A stretch of DNA of 64,000 bases from Planctomycetaceae bacterium (GCA_021732785.1 JAKFUG010000027.1:124001-188000), one strand, 5' to 3'. Shown: positions 38,528 through 47,472, counted from the stretch's first letter. Made by a program: numbers and translations. The notes: generated from the sequence alone by a model not told the origin.

Positions 38528-39576
38528 ACCGAAATCTGATTCTGCCGGCGATGGCCGTGATGGCGTTTTCCTTCATGTCGTGGCATCTGGTGAAATCGAG
38601 TCGGCCTATCCCCGATGTGGACCCGCCCATTTCACCCAGCCGGAATCCGTACACGGAAACGATCGCCGGCGCCGGATTGGTCGAACCGCGCTCCGAGAAC
38701 ATTCACGTGGCGGCAATCGTGCCCGGCATCGTCACCACCGTGCATGTGCATGTCGGGCAGGTGGTCGAGAAAGGGGACGTGTTGTTCCAGCTCGATGATC
38801 GGCAACGGCGGTCGGAACGGGTGGTGCAGCAAGCCGCCGTCGCGGAAGCTGAGGCATCGTTGCATCGCATGCGCAATGCCCCTCGTGCGGAAGACATTCC
38901 CCCCAGTGAAGCCCGGGTGACGAAGGCGCGGGCGGAGCTCAAGGCCATCCAGGATCAGATGGACCGGACCGAGCAATTGGTCGCGAGAAAGATCCGTAAC
39001 GAAGAGGATTTGGTGCAGAATCAGCAAGCCTTTCTCGGAGCCAAAGCAGCGCTGTTGCAAGCCGAGACGGAGGATGCCCGTTTGAAAGCCGGTTCCTGGA
39101 AAGAAGACATCCAGGTTAGCGAAGCTCAACTGGAACGGGCGCGGGCTTTGTTGCAACAGGCGGAGATTGAAATCGAGCGATTGCAGGTGACCGCTCCCAT
39201 TCGCGGCACGGTGTTGAAGGTGGATGTCCGGCCGGGCGAATACGTCGGCACGCCCCCCGGGCAAACGTTGCTGGTGATTGGCGACATCGAACGGATGCAC
39301 GTCCGCGTCGATATCGACGAACAGGACTTGCCCCGGTTCCGCCCCGGCTTGACCGGTACCGGTTATGTGCGCGGCGACGCCAACACGCCCATCGAGTTGC
39401 AGTTCGTGCGAGTCGAGCCGTTTGCCGAACCAAAGAAATCGCTGACGAATGCCGGGAACGAGCGCGTCGACACGCGCGTGTTGCAGGTGATTTATGCGCT
39501 GGTGTCCCCCCCGTCGACGTTGTATGTCGGGCAGCAGATCGATGTCTTTCTGAATGCGGCGGCGCTGGGGAAGTAA
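38524..39576 (+). CDS. HlyD/DevB-family membrane-fusion protein of the ABC exporter
   Basis: 350-residue adaptor with an N-terminal membrane anchor (LILPAMAVMAFSFMSWHLV), a lipoyl half-motif (PGIVTTVHVHVGQVVEKGDV), a long coiled coil at about 95-220, the second lipoyl half (TAPIRGTVLKVDVRPGEYV) and a beta-barrel region. Its start overlaps the ATPase stop by 4 bases. With the permease and ATPase it forms a complete tripartite exporter apart from the outer-membrane channel, which is not in this operon. A small repeated hairpin follows the stop. Confidence 0.9.
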   Translation: MNRNLILPAMAVMAFSFMSWHLVKSSRPIPDVDPPISPSRNPYTETIAGAGLVEPRSENIHVAAIVPGIVTTVHVHVGQVVEKGDVLFQLDDRQRRSERVVQQAAVAEAEASLHRMRNAPRAEDIPPSEARVTKARAELKAIQDQMDRTEQLVARKIRNEEDLVQNQQAFLGAKAALLQAETEDARLKAGSWKEDIQVSEAQLERARALLQQAEIEIERLQVTAPIRGTVLKVDVRPGEYVGTPPGQTLLVIGDIERMHVRVDIDEQDLPRFRPGLTGTGYVRGDANTPIELQFVRVEPFAEPKKSLTNAGNERVDTRVLQVIYALVSPPSTLYVGQQIDVFLNAAALGK

Positions 39577-39583
39577 ACGGAAA

Positions 39584-39613
39584 GAGACCCAGGGATCGGA
39601 ATCCCTGGGCTTC
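39584..39613. repeat. Dispersed hairpin after the HlyD stop (copy 1)
   Basis: Stem CCCAGGGAT / ATCCCTGGG with loop CGGA (88-96 and 601-609 of 39500), 8 bp past the stop codon. A 29-base core is identical to the copy at 61986. It may act as a terminator or mRNA 3'-end stabiliser. Confidence 0.8.
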
Positions 39614-39691
39614 TACCGCGGGATTGCATCTCGCGATGATTTCTGGTTTGGTGCTTTCAGACGAAGTGACGAACGTCCCGGGAGTCCCATC

Positions 39692-41377
39692 ATGAGCGCG
39701 CGGCCGCTGCTGGTTGCTGTCTGTTTACTGGTCCATCCTGCCATTGGTGACACGGCGGAGAAGCCGAACGTGCTGCTCATTTGCGTGGATGATTTGAAGC
39801 CCGCGCTCGGTTGTTACGGTGATGTGCGCGCCCGGTCGCCAAACATCGACCGGTTGGCAGCCCGATCGACGATGTTCGAGCGGGCATACTGCAATCAGGC
39901 GGTCTGTTCACCGTCGAGAAATGCGCTGCTGGTGGGTCTGCGACCACAAATGCTGGGAATTTATGATCTCGGCACAAACTTTCGCCAATCGCGCCCCGAT
40001 GCCGTCAGCCTGCCGCAGCACTTCAAGAACAACGGCTGGCGGACCGAAGCGATGGGGAAGATTTTCCACGTGGGTCACGGCAACACCGAAGACACGGCGT
40101 CGTGGAGTGTGCCTCACTGGAAAGCGAATGTGATTGCGTATGCACTGCCGGAAAGCAAAGCGCAATCGGGGCTGACGCGCGAAGAAGCGTTGTTCGCGAA
40201 TCAACCCGCAAAAGATTTACCGAAAGGGGCGGCGTACGAAGCGGCTGATGTCCCCGATAACACCTACCCCGATGGTGCTCTGGCCGACGAAGCGATCCAG
40301 CGGCTGAAAGCGGCGAAAGACCGCGGCGGCCCATTCTTCATCGCCACGGGATTCGTCAAACCGCACCTGCCGTTCGTCGCCCCGAAGAAGTATTGGGACC
40401 TCTATTCCCGCACCGACTTTCCGTTGGCAGCGATCCCATCGCCTCCCACCGGCGCACCGTCGTATGCCCCGCAGTTTGGCGGCGAACTCCGACAGTACAA
40501 AGATATTCCCGAGAACGGCGCGATTCCGGAAGACCTGCAGCGCACGCTCATCCACGGGTATTACGCCGCGATGAGTTACATGGATGCGCAGGTTGGCCGC
40601 GTGCTCGACGAACTCGATTCCCTCGGTCTCCGACAGAATACCATCGTGATCCTGTGGGGCGATCACGGCTGGCATCTCGGCGATCATGGCATGTGGTGCA
40701 AGCACACGAATTACGAACAAGCCGCGCGCATACCGTTGCTCGTGTCTCTTCCCGGACAAACTGCCGGCGCGAAGACCACCGCGTTTGCGGAAAGTGTCGA
40801 TGTTTATCCGACGTTGTGCGAACTTGCTGGCGTCACCGTGCCGAGCGGACTCGATGGCCGCAGTTTTGCATCGACACTGCGCGATCCGCAGGCGAAGACG
40901 AAAGATCACGTGATTCACGTTTATCCGCGCAACGCGCCGGGTGTCGGTCCGGTCATCGGCCGCGCGATTCGCACCGAACGGTATCGGCTCGTGGAATGGA
41001 AGAAGATTGGAGCTGGTGCAGAGACCGCCGACATTGAGTTGTACGATTACGAAGCCGATCCGCTGGAAACCGAAAACCTCGCGGTGAAACATCCGGAGAT
41101 TGTGGCATCATTGCGAACGCTGTTGGCGCAACATCCCGAAGCCAAACCGCAGATCAACACGACGGCACCGGCCCCCACCGAGTCCAAACCCAGGACCGAC
41201 CGCAATGCACTTTTCGAGAAGAAGGACAAAAACAAGGACGGCAAATTGACGCGCGAGGAATTCCTTGCCGATCAACCCGACCCCGACGAAGCCCCCAAGC
41301 GATTTCCGAAGTTCGACACCAACAACGACGGCGTCCTCTCCCGTGAGGAATTCGTGGGACAGGGAAAAACGCCGTAG
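39692..41377 (+). CDS. Sulfatase (iduronate-2-sulfatase-like) with C-terminal EF-hands
   Basis: 561-residue exported sulfatase. A signal peptide covers about 1-20. The formylglycine motif CSPSR begins at Cys72, and metal-binding residues are in CVDDLK at 31-36 and in the GDHGWHLGDHGMW segment. The KPNVLLICVDDLKPALGCYG start resembles iduronate-2-sulfatases. The last 60 residues carry two EF-hand loops, DKNKDGKLTREE and DTNNDGVLSREE, an uncommon addition that should bind calcium. ATG at 39692 has GGGAG 7 bases upstream. The natural substrate is probably a sulfated polysaccharide, but this is inference. Confidence 0.9.
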   Translation: MSARPLLVAVCLLVHPAIGDTAEKPNVLLICVDDLKPALGCYGDVRARSPNIDRLAARSTMFERAYCNQAVCSPSRNALLVGLRPQMLGIYDLGTNFRQSRPDAVSLPQHFKNNGWRTEAMGKIFHVGHGNTEDTASWSVPHWKANVIAYALPESKAQSGLTREEALFANQPAKDLPKGAAYEAADVPDNTYPDGALADEAIQRLKAAKDRGGPFFIATGFVKPHLPFVAPKKYWDLYSRTDFPLAAIPSPPTGAPSYAPQFGGELRQYKDIPENGAIPEDLQRTLIHGYYAAMSYMDAQVGRVLDELDSLGLRQNTIVILWGDHGWHLGDHGMWCKHTNYEQAARIPLLVSLPGQTAGAKTTAFAESVDVYPTLCELAGVTVPSGLDGRSFASTLRDPQAKTKDHVIHVYPRNAPGVGPVIGRAIRTERYRLVEWKKIGAGAETADIELYDYEADPLETENLAVKHPEIVASLRTLLAQHPEAKPQINTTAPAPTESKPRTDRNALFEKKDKNKDGKLTREEFLADQPDPDEAPKRFPKFDTNNDGVLSREEFVGQGKTP

Positions 41378-41404
41378 TGCTCCGTCACGTCCAGGAATTC
41401 GGGT

Positions 41405-41484
41405 CGTGTGCCACTGGCTCCGCCAGTGTCTTTCTTCGATGGAAGGCACGCAGTTCAATGCACTGGCAGAGCCAGTGGCACACG
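41405..41484. repeat. Paired-hairpin intergenic repeat (unit R6)
   Basis: 24-bp inverted arms at 41405-41428 and 41461-41484 with one mismatch. Each arm is a hairpin around GCTCCGC (CACTGGCTCCGCCAGTG). It begins 27 bp after the sulfatase stop codon and 31 bp before the next, convergent gene end. Confidence 0.85.
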
Positions 41485-41514
41485 GAAATCAGGCCGCGAC
41501 AATCCACCAGAACA

Positions 41515-43305
41515 TCACAACGGCGGTGGGGATTCGGTCGGGTGAATGAGGTAGACGGCAAGACGGCGTCCGCGGTATGCCATCGGTTGCACCACGGGGT
41601 CGACTTGCCAGCCGCTGCCAACGTCGGCAAGAAAACGGAGGCCGCTGCGGCTCCAATCGAAAAGAATGATGCGCGATTGCGGATTCTGGGCCTCGGCCAC
41701 GAGGGTCGCCGTAATCTTGGGGTCCCAGCCGGTTGCTTGCGAGAACGTCGCCCTGGGCCAGAGCGAACGGACCAGATAGATCCACGGCACGAGATCACGT
41801 CGGCCGTTTGCGACGATCGAAGTCCGCGTGATCGCCTCGTTCTGCGACATCTGCCGACGAATTGTTTTCCATTGCAGATGGTCGAACTCGTGCTGCTTTA
41901 AGGGAACGATGGCATACGCCGCATTCCCCAGCAGGGTGACGATCGCCGCGATTAACACCCACGCGCGCAGCTCGCCTTCCGACCACGTTGCCCGGGTGCG
42001 TCGCAAACCGACGGCCAGGGGGGCACTCGCCAGCAACACGATAAAAACCCCGCCACCCGCGACCAATCCCAGACTGGGATGGTGCGTCCCGCGCCAAGCC
42101 ACCGCGGCGACCGTCGCGGCAATAGCGGCCGCCAACCCCAGGCGCGACGTCTCCCGTCGCAACGCCCGATCGAGTCCGTGTGCGGCGAGCAATGTCGCCG
42201 GCAAACAGAGAAACACATCCCATTCCCGAAGCGCTTCGGGGGTTCCCTCGAGCGCGCGCCACAGAACCCTTCCACATAAGCCGACCGCATTCCAGAGGAT
42301 CAGCCAGCGACACCATCGCCGATAACGCCCTTCACTGCCATACAAGCCGATGCGGACCGTGGACCAGCCCCCGACGCACCACCAACCGAGCAGCATACTC
42401 GGTTCACCCAGCCAGGACGCCCACCGATCGCGATGAAGAACACCGCTGTCGGAGGGCGACAATTCGGACGTCAGCCCCATCCAGGCATCGAGGAATGTAA
42501 AAGAACGGGATTGAAACATCATGGCGGGCCACCACAGCGCCAACGCTGCGCCGGTGATGCCGAGAATCATGATGCCCAGATAAGAGGACTTTTCTCCCAC
42601 GGAAGGGGTCATTCCCAGCGGCGTGGTCCGCGAAGCCATGCTGAGGAGAACCAGCACGGTGAAAAAGGCGAGCGCCATCCAACCGCCGGACAAGATCGAC
42701 AATCCCCAGGCAATCCCGCCGGTGAGCAACCGAAACGAGATCGCCCCCTGATCCTGTTCGAGATGCCCCCAGTAACCCCATGCGGCGGCAACGAGCAGAA
42801 ATAGCGTGAGCGCTGTCGGGGCACCGGTTGCTGACAGCGGTGCCATCTGCGGATGCAGCGCAAAGAGCATGGTGAGAATCAGCGCTGTCCGCTCTCCGAC
42901 GGCTTCGCGACACAACTGCCACAGCAGCGCGGTCGCTCCCATCATGCTGAGACACGAAATCAACACCGGAGCCAGCGAACTGCCCGCCGGCAAGAGCGGC
43001 AAGACGGCGGCCGTCAACCACGAAATGAGCGGCGGGGCCGAGCGAAGTTCACACTCCGGCCATTGCGAACCGGGTTCCAGCCAATCCTCAATTTCCAGTG
43101 CGTTTTGAACGGCCAGGGCCCGCAAGGCCCACGGTGCCGATTCCACGTCGAGGGTCGACCACGCCGCAAACCAGATCGGTGGCAAAACGCAAAGCAGCAG
43201 GACCAACGGCCGGTAAGCCGTGGCACGGCGCAGGACCAGGGCGGAATCGCGGGGGACTTCGGCCGCCAGGCGCATCAAGCGCGCGTCGTCGACTACCAAC
43301 GTCAT
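41515..43305 (-). CDS. Multi-span membrane protein, GT39/PMT-like
   Basis: 596-residue membrane protein with about ten hydrophobic spans. The layout (first span followed by a loop with acidic residues, PPLISWLTAAVLPLL, then regularly spaced spans and a soluble C-terminal part of about 110 residues) resembles family 39 glycosyltransferases and the related PMT/ArnT proteins that use lipid-linked sugars. I do not see a decisive catalytic motif, so the enzyme assignment is weak. ATG at 43305 has GAGG 6 bases upstream; a longer frame from 43380 is less likely. It converges with the sulfatase gene. Confidence 0.6.
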   Translation of the reverse strand: MTLVVDDARLMRLAAEVPRDSALVLRRATAYRPLVLLLCVLPPIWFAAWSTLDVESAPWALRALAVQNALEIEDWLEPGSQWPECELRSAPPLISWLTAAVLPLLPAGSSLAPVLISCLSMMGATALLWQLCREAVGERTALILTMLFALHPQMAPLSATGAPTALTLFLLVAAAWGYWGHLEQDQGAISFRLLTGGIAWGLSILSGGWMALAFFTVLVLLSMASRTTPLGMTPSVGEKSSYLGIMILGITGAALALWWPAMMFQSRSFTFLDAWMGLTSELSPSDSGVLHRDRWASWLGEPSMLLGWWCVGGWSTVRIGLYGSEGRYRRWCRWLILWNAVGLCGRVLWRALEGTPEALREWDVFLCLPATLLAAHGLDRALRRETSRLGLAAAIAATVAAVAWRGTHHPSLGLVAGGGVFIVLLASAPLAVGLRRTRATWSEGELRAWVLIAAIVTLLGNAAYAIVPLKQHEFDHLQWKTIRRQMSQNEAITRTSIVANGRRDLVPWIYLVRSLWPRATFSQATGWDPKITATLVAEAQNPQSRIILFDWSRSGLRFLADVGSGWQVDPVVQPMAYRGRRLAVYLIHPTESPPPL

Positions 43306-44010
43306 GCGGCGCCTCGGTGAGTGATTCGCATAAGTCCCTTCATCGCCGCCGAGCATACCGCATCGACGCCTGTCTCCCAACCTTGCGATCTGTTCCGCGT
43401 CGGTTTCAACCGACCGCGGCGGCTCTTAAGAAAACCCATCTTCACCCGCGGCCTGCGAGTTTGCGGTCTGCGGCAGGACCGATACATTCAATATTCTTGA
43501 CACAATCGATGCAATCGTTGTCATCGCGCCAATCATTTTTATCGCTACAAATGGCGCAACCCCACCTCAAGCCGAAACTCATTTCCCCCCATCTCACGAC
43601 CTAGTCACAACTTACAGCGATGGTCCGGTTGTAACGATTGTGCGGATTGCAGAGATGGCACCAGACTTGCCTGCTGTAGGGATTGTCCGGATGTAACGAT
43701 TACCGCGATGGAATCGATTGCAGGGACCCCGGTGTTCTTCGGAACCCGAGCTATTTCCCGCAGTGCGCATTACCGCACCGCGGGATGAACGCCGTGTACG
43801 AGCGCGTGGGACGACCTGAGAGACCGTCTTCTCGCTGAGGTGCGAACAACAACGCCGGTGTGTGGACACCGGCGGTGTTGTGCCAGGGAGCGCTGCGGCT
43901 CGGAGGGCTCAACCCCTTCGAGCCGTTCGCTCGCTCCCGCCATTCCTTTGCCCTATTCCCTGGCAGCTGTCTGCCCCACAGACGGCACTTCGATGAAAGA
44001 GAGTTTTGCG
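43306..44010. other. 705-bp non-coding region upstream of the pilin-like array
   Basis: No gene seen. Two copies of the motif CCGGWTGTAAC (43625-43635 and 43687-43697) lie in a stretch rich in GATTG and GTAACGATT words. A hairpin with 15-bp arms (43846-43860 and 43867-43881, one mismatch) precedes the first pilin-like gene. The promoters of the divergent membrane-protein gene and of the array must lie here. Confidence 0.6.
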
Positions 44011-44550
44011 ATGAGTCTCGTTCGAATCTGGTGGCGCGATGAAAGCGGATTGGTCCTTTCCGCGGAGTTGGTGATCATTCTGACGATTGTCGTCATTGGA
44101 TTAATCACCGGTCTGGCTTGTCTTCAGCAGGCCGTTGTTGCCGAACTGCAAGACGTGGGTGCGGCCTTTCGGGGGCTGAACCAGTCATATGGATTCACCG
44201 GTTTTCGTGGCTGCCAGAAAATCTGGGGCCGGACAAGCTGGACGGCCGGGTCCGCATTTTATGATCGGTACGATGGGTGCCTCAATGGCAACTGCACAAT
44301 CGGCTTGGGGCAGGACATCATCGGTGGTCCGGTGATCGGAACGTCGCCCACGCCGATCGTGACGACACCCAGTCCTTGTGGGACCGATGGCGTCCCCTGC
44401 CCGACCATTCCCGTCACGCCTCCTCAACCATCCCCTGTCATCACCGATCCCGGCTGCCAGGCTTGCCAACCGTTGCGTGGTCCCACCGTACCCGTGCCAG
44501 CACCGGAGATCCCGCAAGGCCCGGTTCCTCAGTCATTACCTCAGTTGTGA
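44011..44550 (+). CDS. Pilin-like protein, long divergent member of the array
   Basis: 179-residue relative of the five short proteins downstream. The N-terminus RIWWRDESGLVLSAELVI, then a membrane span to about residue 35, matches them, as does the following region (VVAELQDVGAAFRGLNQSYGFTGF). The conserved cysteine tail is replaced by a proline-rich extension with several cysteines (PCGTDGVPCPTIP, GCQACQP). The arrangement of a short basic N-terminus, glycine, and a span with an early glutamate resembles Flp/TadE-type pilins, but the fit is not exact. ATG at 44011 follows AAAGAGAG; ATG at 43993 has no ribosome-binding site. Confidence 0.75.
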   Translation: MSLVRIWWRDESGLVLSAELVIILTIVVIGLITGLACLQQAVVAELQDVGAAFRGLNQSYGFTGFRGCQKIWGRTSWTAGSAFYDRYDGCLNGNCTIGLGQDIIGGPVIGTSPTPIVTTPSPCGTDGVPCPTIPVTPPQPSPVITDPGCQACQPLRGPTVPVPAPEIPQGPVPQSLPQL

Positions 44551-44676
44551 TCGCAAACACATCACATTCTGCCTGATGATCGAGCAGCGCGGGCCTTACA
44601 GGATTGAAATCCAACCAGGAAATCACCTGACAAGTTGATTCATCCCTGAAACACAATCCACACTCGAACTCACAGT

Positions 44677-44716
44677 CAACGAGCCCTTGTTCATTCATTT
44701 GAACAAGGGCTCGTTG
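44677..44716 (+). terminator. Hairpin terminator after pilin-like gene 1
   Basis: Perfect 17-bp stem (44677-44693 with 44700-44716) and a 6-base loop, followed by CGTT without a long T-run. It lies 127 bp after the stop codon. Confidence 0.6.
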
Positions 44717-44952
44717 CGTTGGGAACGATCCGCAAATCCGGCATAACTGGAACAGTGAAGCGCAAGTGATTGCGTCAGAACAAGATACCGCCAAGTCCCT
44801 GAAAAACGGCACCGTGTCGATTGGCGCAGCTCTGCGACCGGCACCGGATGTGCGGAATGTTCCGGCGTGATGCTGTCCGGAACGTAAGTCCGGTCTGGCA
44901 TCACAACCCCTTGGACTGCTGCTGCCCGTTGGCAGTGGTCTGAGTTCCTCGG

Positions 44953-44981
44953 GAGCGACCGTGGCCGCGGTCGCTCTTTTC
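44953..44981 (+). terminator. Orphan terminator upstream of pilin-like gene 2
   Basis: 9-bp stem (44953-44961 with 44968-44976), 6-base loop and a TTTT tail. No coding frame ends nearby, so it may end a small RNA or act as an attenuator in the leader of the next gene, which starts 209 bp further on. Confidence 0.55.
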
Positions 44982-45189
44982 TGCGAAGCCTTACGGACGG
45001 CCATCCGTGAGATCGCAACCGAACGTCCGGCTCGGCCAACAACCAAGGCAGATTCGTCTGCACTCATTGATTGTCGCGGGGGCCTCCACAGCCTGCGCTG
45101 CGTCAACCGAGTTCGTTTTGCCGGACACTGCTCTTCAACGGTTCGTGCCTCAGCTAGTCTCTCAGTCTACAACAAAGGTTGAACGTTCC

Positions 45190-45510
45190 ATGTTACGCAA
45201 ACTGTTCTCCGACGAAACCGGGGTGATCATCTCCGCCGAGCTCGCGCTCGTGCTGACGATTGTCGTCCTGGGTGTGATCGTGGGCCTCAGCGAAATCGCT
45301 GTCGCCGTGAATACCGAGTTGAACGACATCTCGAACGCCATCGGTGCGCTCGATCAGTCGTACTTCTTCACCGGTTTCAAGAAGACGTCTGACGGCAAGG
45401 TCACCAGCGGTTATGCTGGCTCTCGCTTTACAGACTTCCACGACGACTGCGACAAGAACCTGACCTGCGATCTGGTGTGCGGTCCGCCAATCATCGATAC
45501 GTGTGGTTGA
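45190..45510 (+). CDS. Small pilin-like protein, array member 2
   Basis: 106-residue protein of unknown function. After a short basic N-terminus (MLRKLFSDETG) comes one membrane span to about residue 34 (SAELALVLTIVVLGVIVGL), a conserved segment (AVAVNTELNDISNAIGALDQ), then a C-terminal part ending in HDDCDKNLTCDLVCGP and DTCG, with four cysteines. The N-terminal design resembles Flp/TadE-type pilins, with the conserved glutamate at +6 after the glycine rather than +5. Its own terminator follows 60 bp after the stop, so it is probably a single-gene unit. Confidence 0.8.
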   Translation: MLRKLFSDETGVIISAELALVLTIVVLGVIVGLSEIAVAVNTELNDISNAIGALDQSYFFTGFKKTSDGKVTSGYAGSRFTDFHDDCDKNLTCDLVCGPPIIDTCG

Positions 45511-45570
45511 TCCTATTCTGAGATCGATGATGCCGGCATAACCGGCGCTTATGATCTACCGCAATCGCAG

Positions 45571-45607
45571 CCCCCGGGGGGATTGATTCCCCCGGGGGTG
45601 TTTCTTT
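45571..45607 (+). terminator. Rho-independent terminator after pilin-like gene 2
   Basis: 10-bp all-GC stem (45571-45580 with 45589-45598), 8-base loop, then TGTTTCTTTT. Confidence 0.85.
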
Positions 45608-46185
45608 TGAGTCTCGGCGATCAAGACGGCACAGGGGCGGAGAATTGGATGGGTCTCGAGCGCTGCGACGTCCACTGCCATCATCTTTCTTGATACAACC
45701 AGTACAACCGGCATATTAAGTGCAATACAATCAGGCGGTGGAATCCGAAGAGGTAATCAACTCAAATAATTCGGCGCAACATATATTCTTTGAATAGGTT
45801 ACACCGGATGTAACAAACAATCGGGGTCCCTTCCGACGTCTCATCGACGATACACTTTGTTTCGTTTGTGCAACCTTGTTTCCCGGTTTGTTGCTCAGAT
45901 GCAACAGGCTCCGTGAATCATCAGCATGGGAAACGACGTCCCAGCGGATTCCCGCATCCGCTTTATCGACCTGCGCAATCGCTTGCAGAGTTGAGAGTTC
46001 CGCGCCGGAATCGCCTCCGTTGCCGTTTCTCACCACGCGCGTTTCCCCTTCGCCTCATCCCCGTCTGGCACGCACTTCGCGTTTCTCCGTCATGTCGGGG
46101 TCTTGGCTCACGTCGACGGTTCGTTCTGAATTGATCGAACGCCATTCCGCACCCTGAAATCCCTTCCTTTTCATCGAATGAAGAT

Positions 46186-46261
46186 CCAACGGGATTGACC
46201 GGAGCCTGTGAGAGGGTTTCGGACTCGAGCCTGGGTTCGAGGTCGCCAGCGATCCCGTTGG
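46186..46261 (+). other. Possible structured leader RNA before pilin-like gene 3
   Basis: Perfect 10-bp arms (CCAACGGGAT at 46186-46195 and ATCCCGTTGG at 46252-46261) enclose 56 bases with an inner CTCGA / TCGAG hairpin. This could be a folded 5' leader or a small RNA; the sequence gives no class. Confidence 0.35.
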
Positions 46262-46483
46262 TGTGTATTAGACCGGTGGGGCAATTCCCCCTCGGTCGCT
46301 GAACGTTCCTGCGCAGGGAATCGCTTGTGAGAGACGGCCATCTTCCACAAGCACCGTAATGAGCCGACCCATTACGGCCCGGCTGTGAGCCTGTAAGGTG
46401 CAGGCCCACAGCCAAACATCGTCGACGGAAACAGTCCGTCGCGGTGACACAGTTCCAGTCAGTTCACAGAGGAATTCAGACAC

Positions 46484-46804
46484 ATGCTGCGGAAATTGTT
46501 CCATGATGAATGCGGTGCGGTCATCTCGGCCGAACTCGCGCTCGTTCTCACCATTCTCGTTCTCGGCGTCATCGTCGGACTCAGCGAAGTGGCCGTTGCG
46601 GTCAACACCGAGCTGAACGACATCTCGAACGCCATCGGTGCGCTCGACCAGTCCTACTTCTTCACCGGTTTCAAGAAGACGTCTGACGGCAAGGTCACCA
46701 GCGGATACGCTGGGTCACGTTGGACGGACGCTCACGACGACTGCGACAAGAACCTGACCTGCGACCTCGTCTGCGGTCCTCCGGTTCTCGACACCTGCGG
46801 TTGA
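46484..46804 (+). CDS. Small pilin-like protein, array member 3
   Basis: 106 residues, almost identical to member 2 from the membrane span onward (both have FFTGFKKTSDGKVTSGYAGS), which points to recent duplication. It differs at the N-terminus (LFHDECGAVISAEL), where an extra cysteine precedes the span. The same four C-terminal cysteines are present. ATG at 46484 has CAGAGG about 11 bases upstream. A very strong terminator follows 60 bp after the stop. Confidence 0.8.
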   Translation: MLRKLFHDECGAVISAELALVLTILVLGVIVGLSEVAVAVNTELNDISNAIGALDQSYFFTGFKKTSDGKVTSGYAGSRWTDAHDDCDKNLTCDLVCGPPVLDTCG

Positions 46805-46864
46805 TCTGACTCGCGTCGGTTGATCGCCAGATGAGCTGACGCGACGGAGCGACTTCAATTCCAG

Positions 46865-46910
46865 ACTCCGGAGAGGGAACTCCACGTTCCCTCTCCGGAG
46901 TTTTTCCTTT
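46865..46910 (+). terminator. Rho-independent terminator after pilin-like gene 3
   Basis: Perfect 16-bp stem (46865-46880 with 46886-46901), 5-base loop and TTTTTCCTTT. It ends only 65 bp before the start codon of the next member, leaving little room for a separate promoter there. Confidence 0.92.
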
Positions 46911-46974
46911 GGGCCGGGCAATCTCTCCGCCCGGCGAAACCGAGTTTCCTGTCCCCCGCAGGAGTTCCCTACTC

Positions 46975-47295
46975 ATGCTTCGGAGTTTTGTGACGGATGA
47001 GAGCGGTGCGGTCATTTCGGCCGAGCTGGCTCTCGTGCTCAGCATCCTGGTGCTGGGTGTAATCGTGGGTCTCAGCGAAGTGGCCGTTGCGGTGAATACC
47101 GAGTTGAACGATCTTTCGAACGCCGTCGGCGCTCTCGATCAATCGTTCTTCTTCACCGGGTATCCGAAAGATCCCGGTGCGAAAGCCACGGCCCGCTTCG
47201 GCGGTTCGCGGTTCACCGACGCCCACGACGATTGCGATGACAACCTGACCTGCGACCTCGTGTGTGGTCCGCCGGTTAACGATACCTGCGGTTGA
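46975..47295 (+). CDS. Small pilin-like protein, array member 4
   Basis: 106 residues with the family plan: MLRSFVTDESGAVISAEL, a membrane span, AVAVNTELNDLSNAVGALDQ, a variable loop (GYPKDPGAKATARFGG) and the cysteine tail HDDCDDNLTCDLVCGP. ATG at 46975 has GGAG 10 bases upstream. It is sandwiched between the terminator of member 3 and a weaker hairpin at 47326-47376. Confidence 0.8.
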   Translation: MLRSFVTDESGAVISAELALVLSILVLGVIVGLSEVAVAVNTELNDLSNAVGALDQSFFFTGYPKDPGAKATARFGGSRFTDAHDDCDDNLTCDLVCGPPVNDTCG

Positions 47296-47325
47296 TCGTC
47301 TGCCCGACAGACGAACAACCGCATC

Positions 47326-47376
47326 CCGACAACAACGGCGACCGGGGGCAAGCCCTTCGGTCGCCGCGATTGTCGG
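47326..47376 (+). terminator. Weak hairpin after pilin-like gene 4
   Basis: 9-bp stem CGGCGACCG / CGGTCGCCG (47336-47344 and 47358-47366) inside a second 7-bp stem (47326-47332 and 47370-47376). There is no T-run, so it may pause or protect rather than end the transcript. Confidence 0.4.
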
Positions 47377-47472
47377 CCGATTTCGATAGGAGCCAAGAAC
47401 GGCATACGCACGGAGGCAGAGCACCTTCTGCGCGTACTAAAAATTGGAAACGCCAAGAAAGGCATTGTCCGC

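Larger units (their letters stand above)
44551..45189. other. 640-bp non-coding region between pilin-like genes 1 and 2
   Basis: No gene seen. It holds two strong hairpins (44677-44716 and 44953-44981). The segment between them may be transcribed on its own, because the second hairpin has the form of a terminator yet no coding frame precedes it. Confidence 0.55.
45511..46483. other. 970-bp non-coding region between pilin-like genes 2 and 3
   Basis: No gene seen. It begins with a terminator and includes a third copy of CCGGWTGTAAC (45804-45814), an AT-rich stretch at about 45700-45860, and a structured segment at 46186-46261. A further hairpin, GGCTGTG / CACAGCC (46381-46413), lies 70 bp before the next start codon. 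Confidence 0.6.

Noticed and set aside
45876-46157. 93-codon frame in the spacer between pilin-like genes 2 and 3
   Set aside because: No ribosome-binding site, low-complexity Ser/Arg/Pro content and no resemblance to the array proteins.
46220-46250. T-loop-like GGTTCGAG suggesting a tRNA gene
   Set aside because: No acceptor stem, anticodon arm or cloverleaf can be drawn around it.
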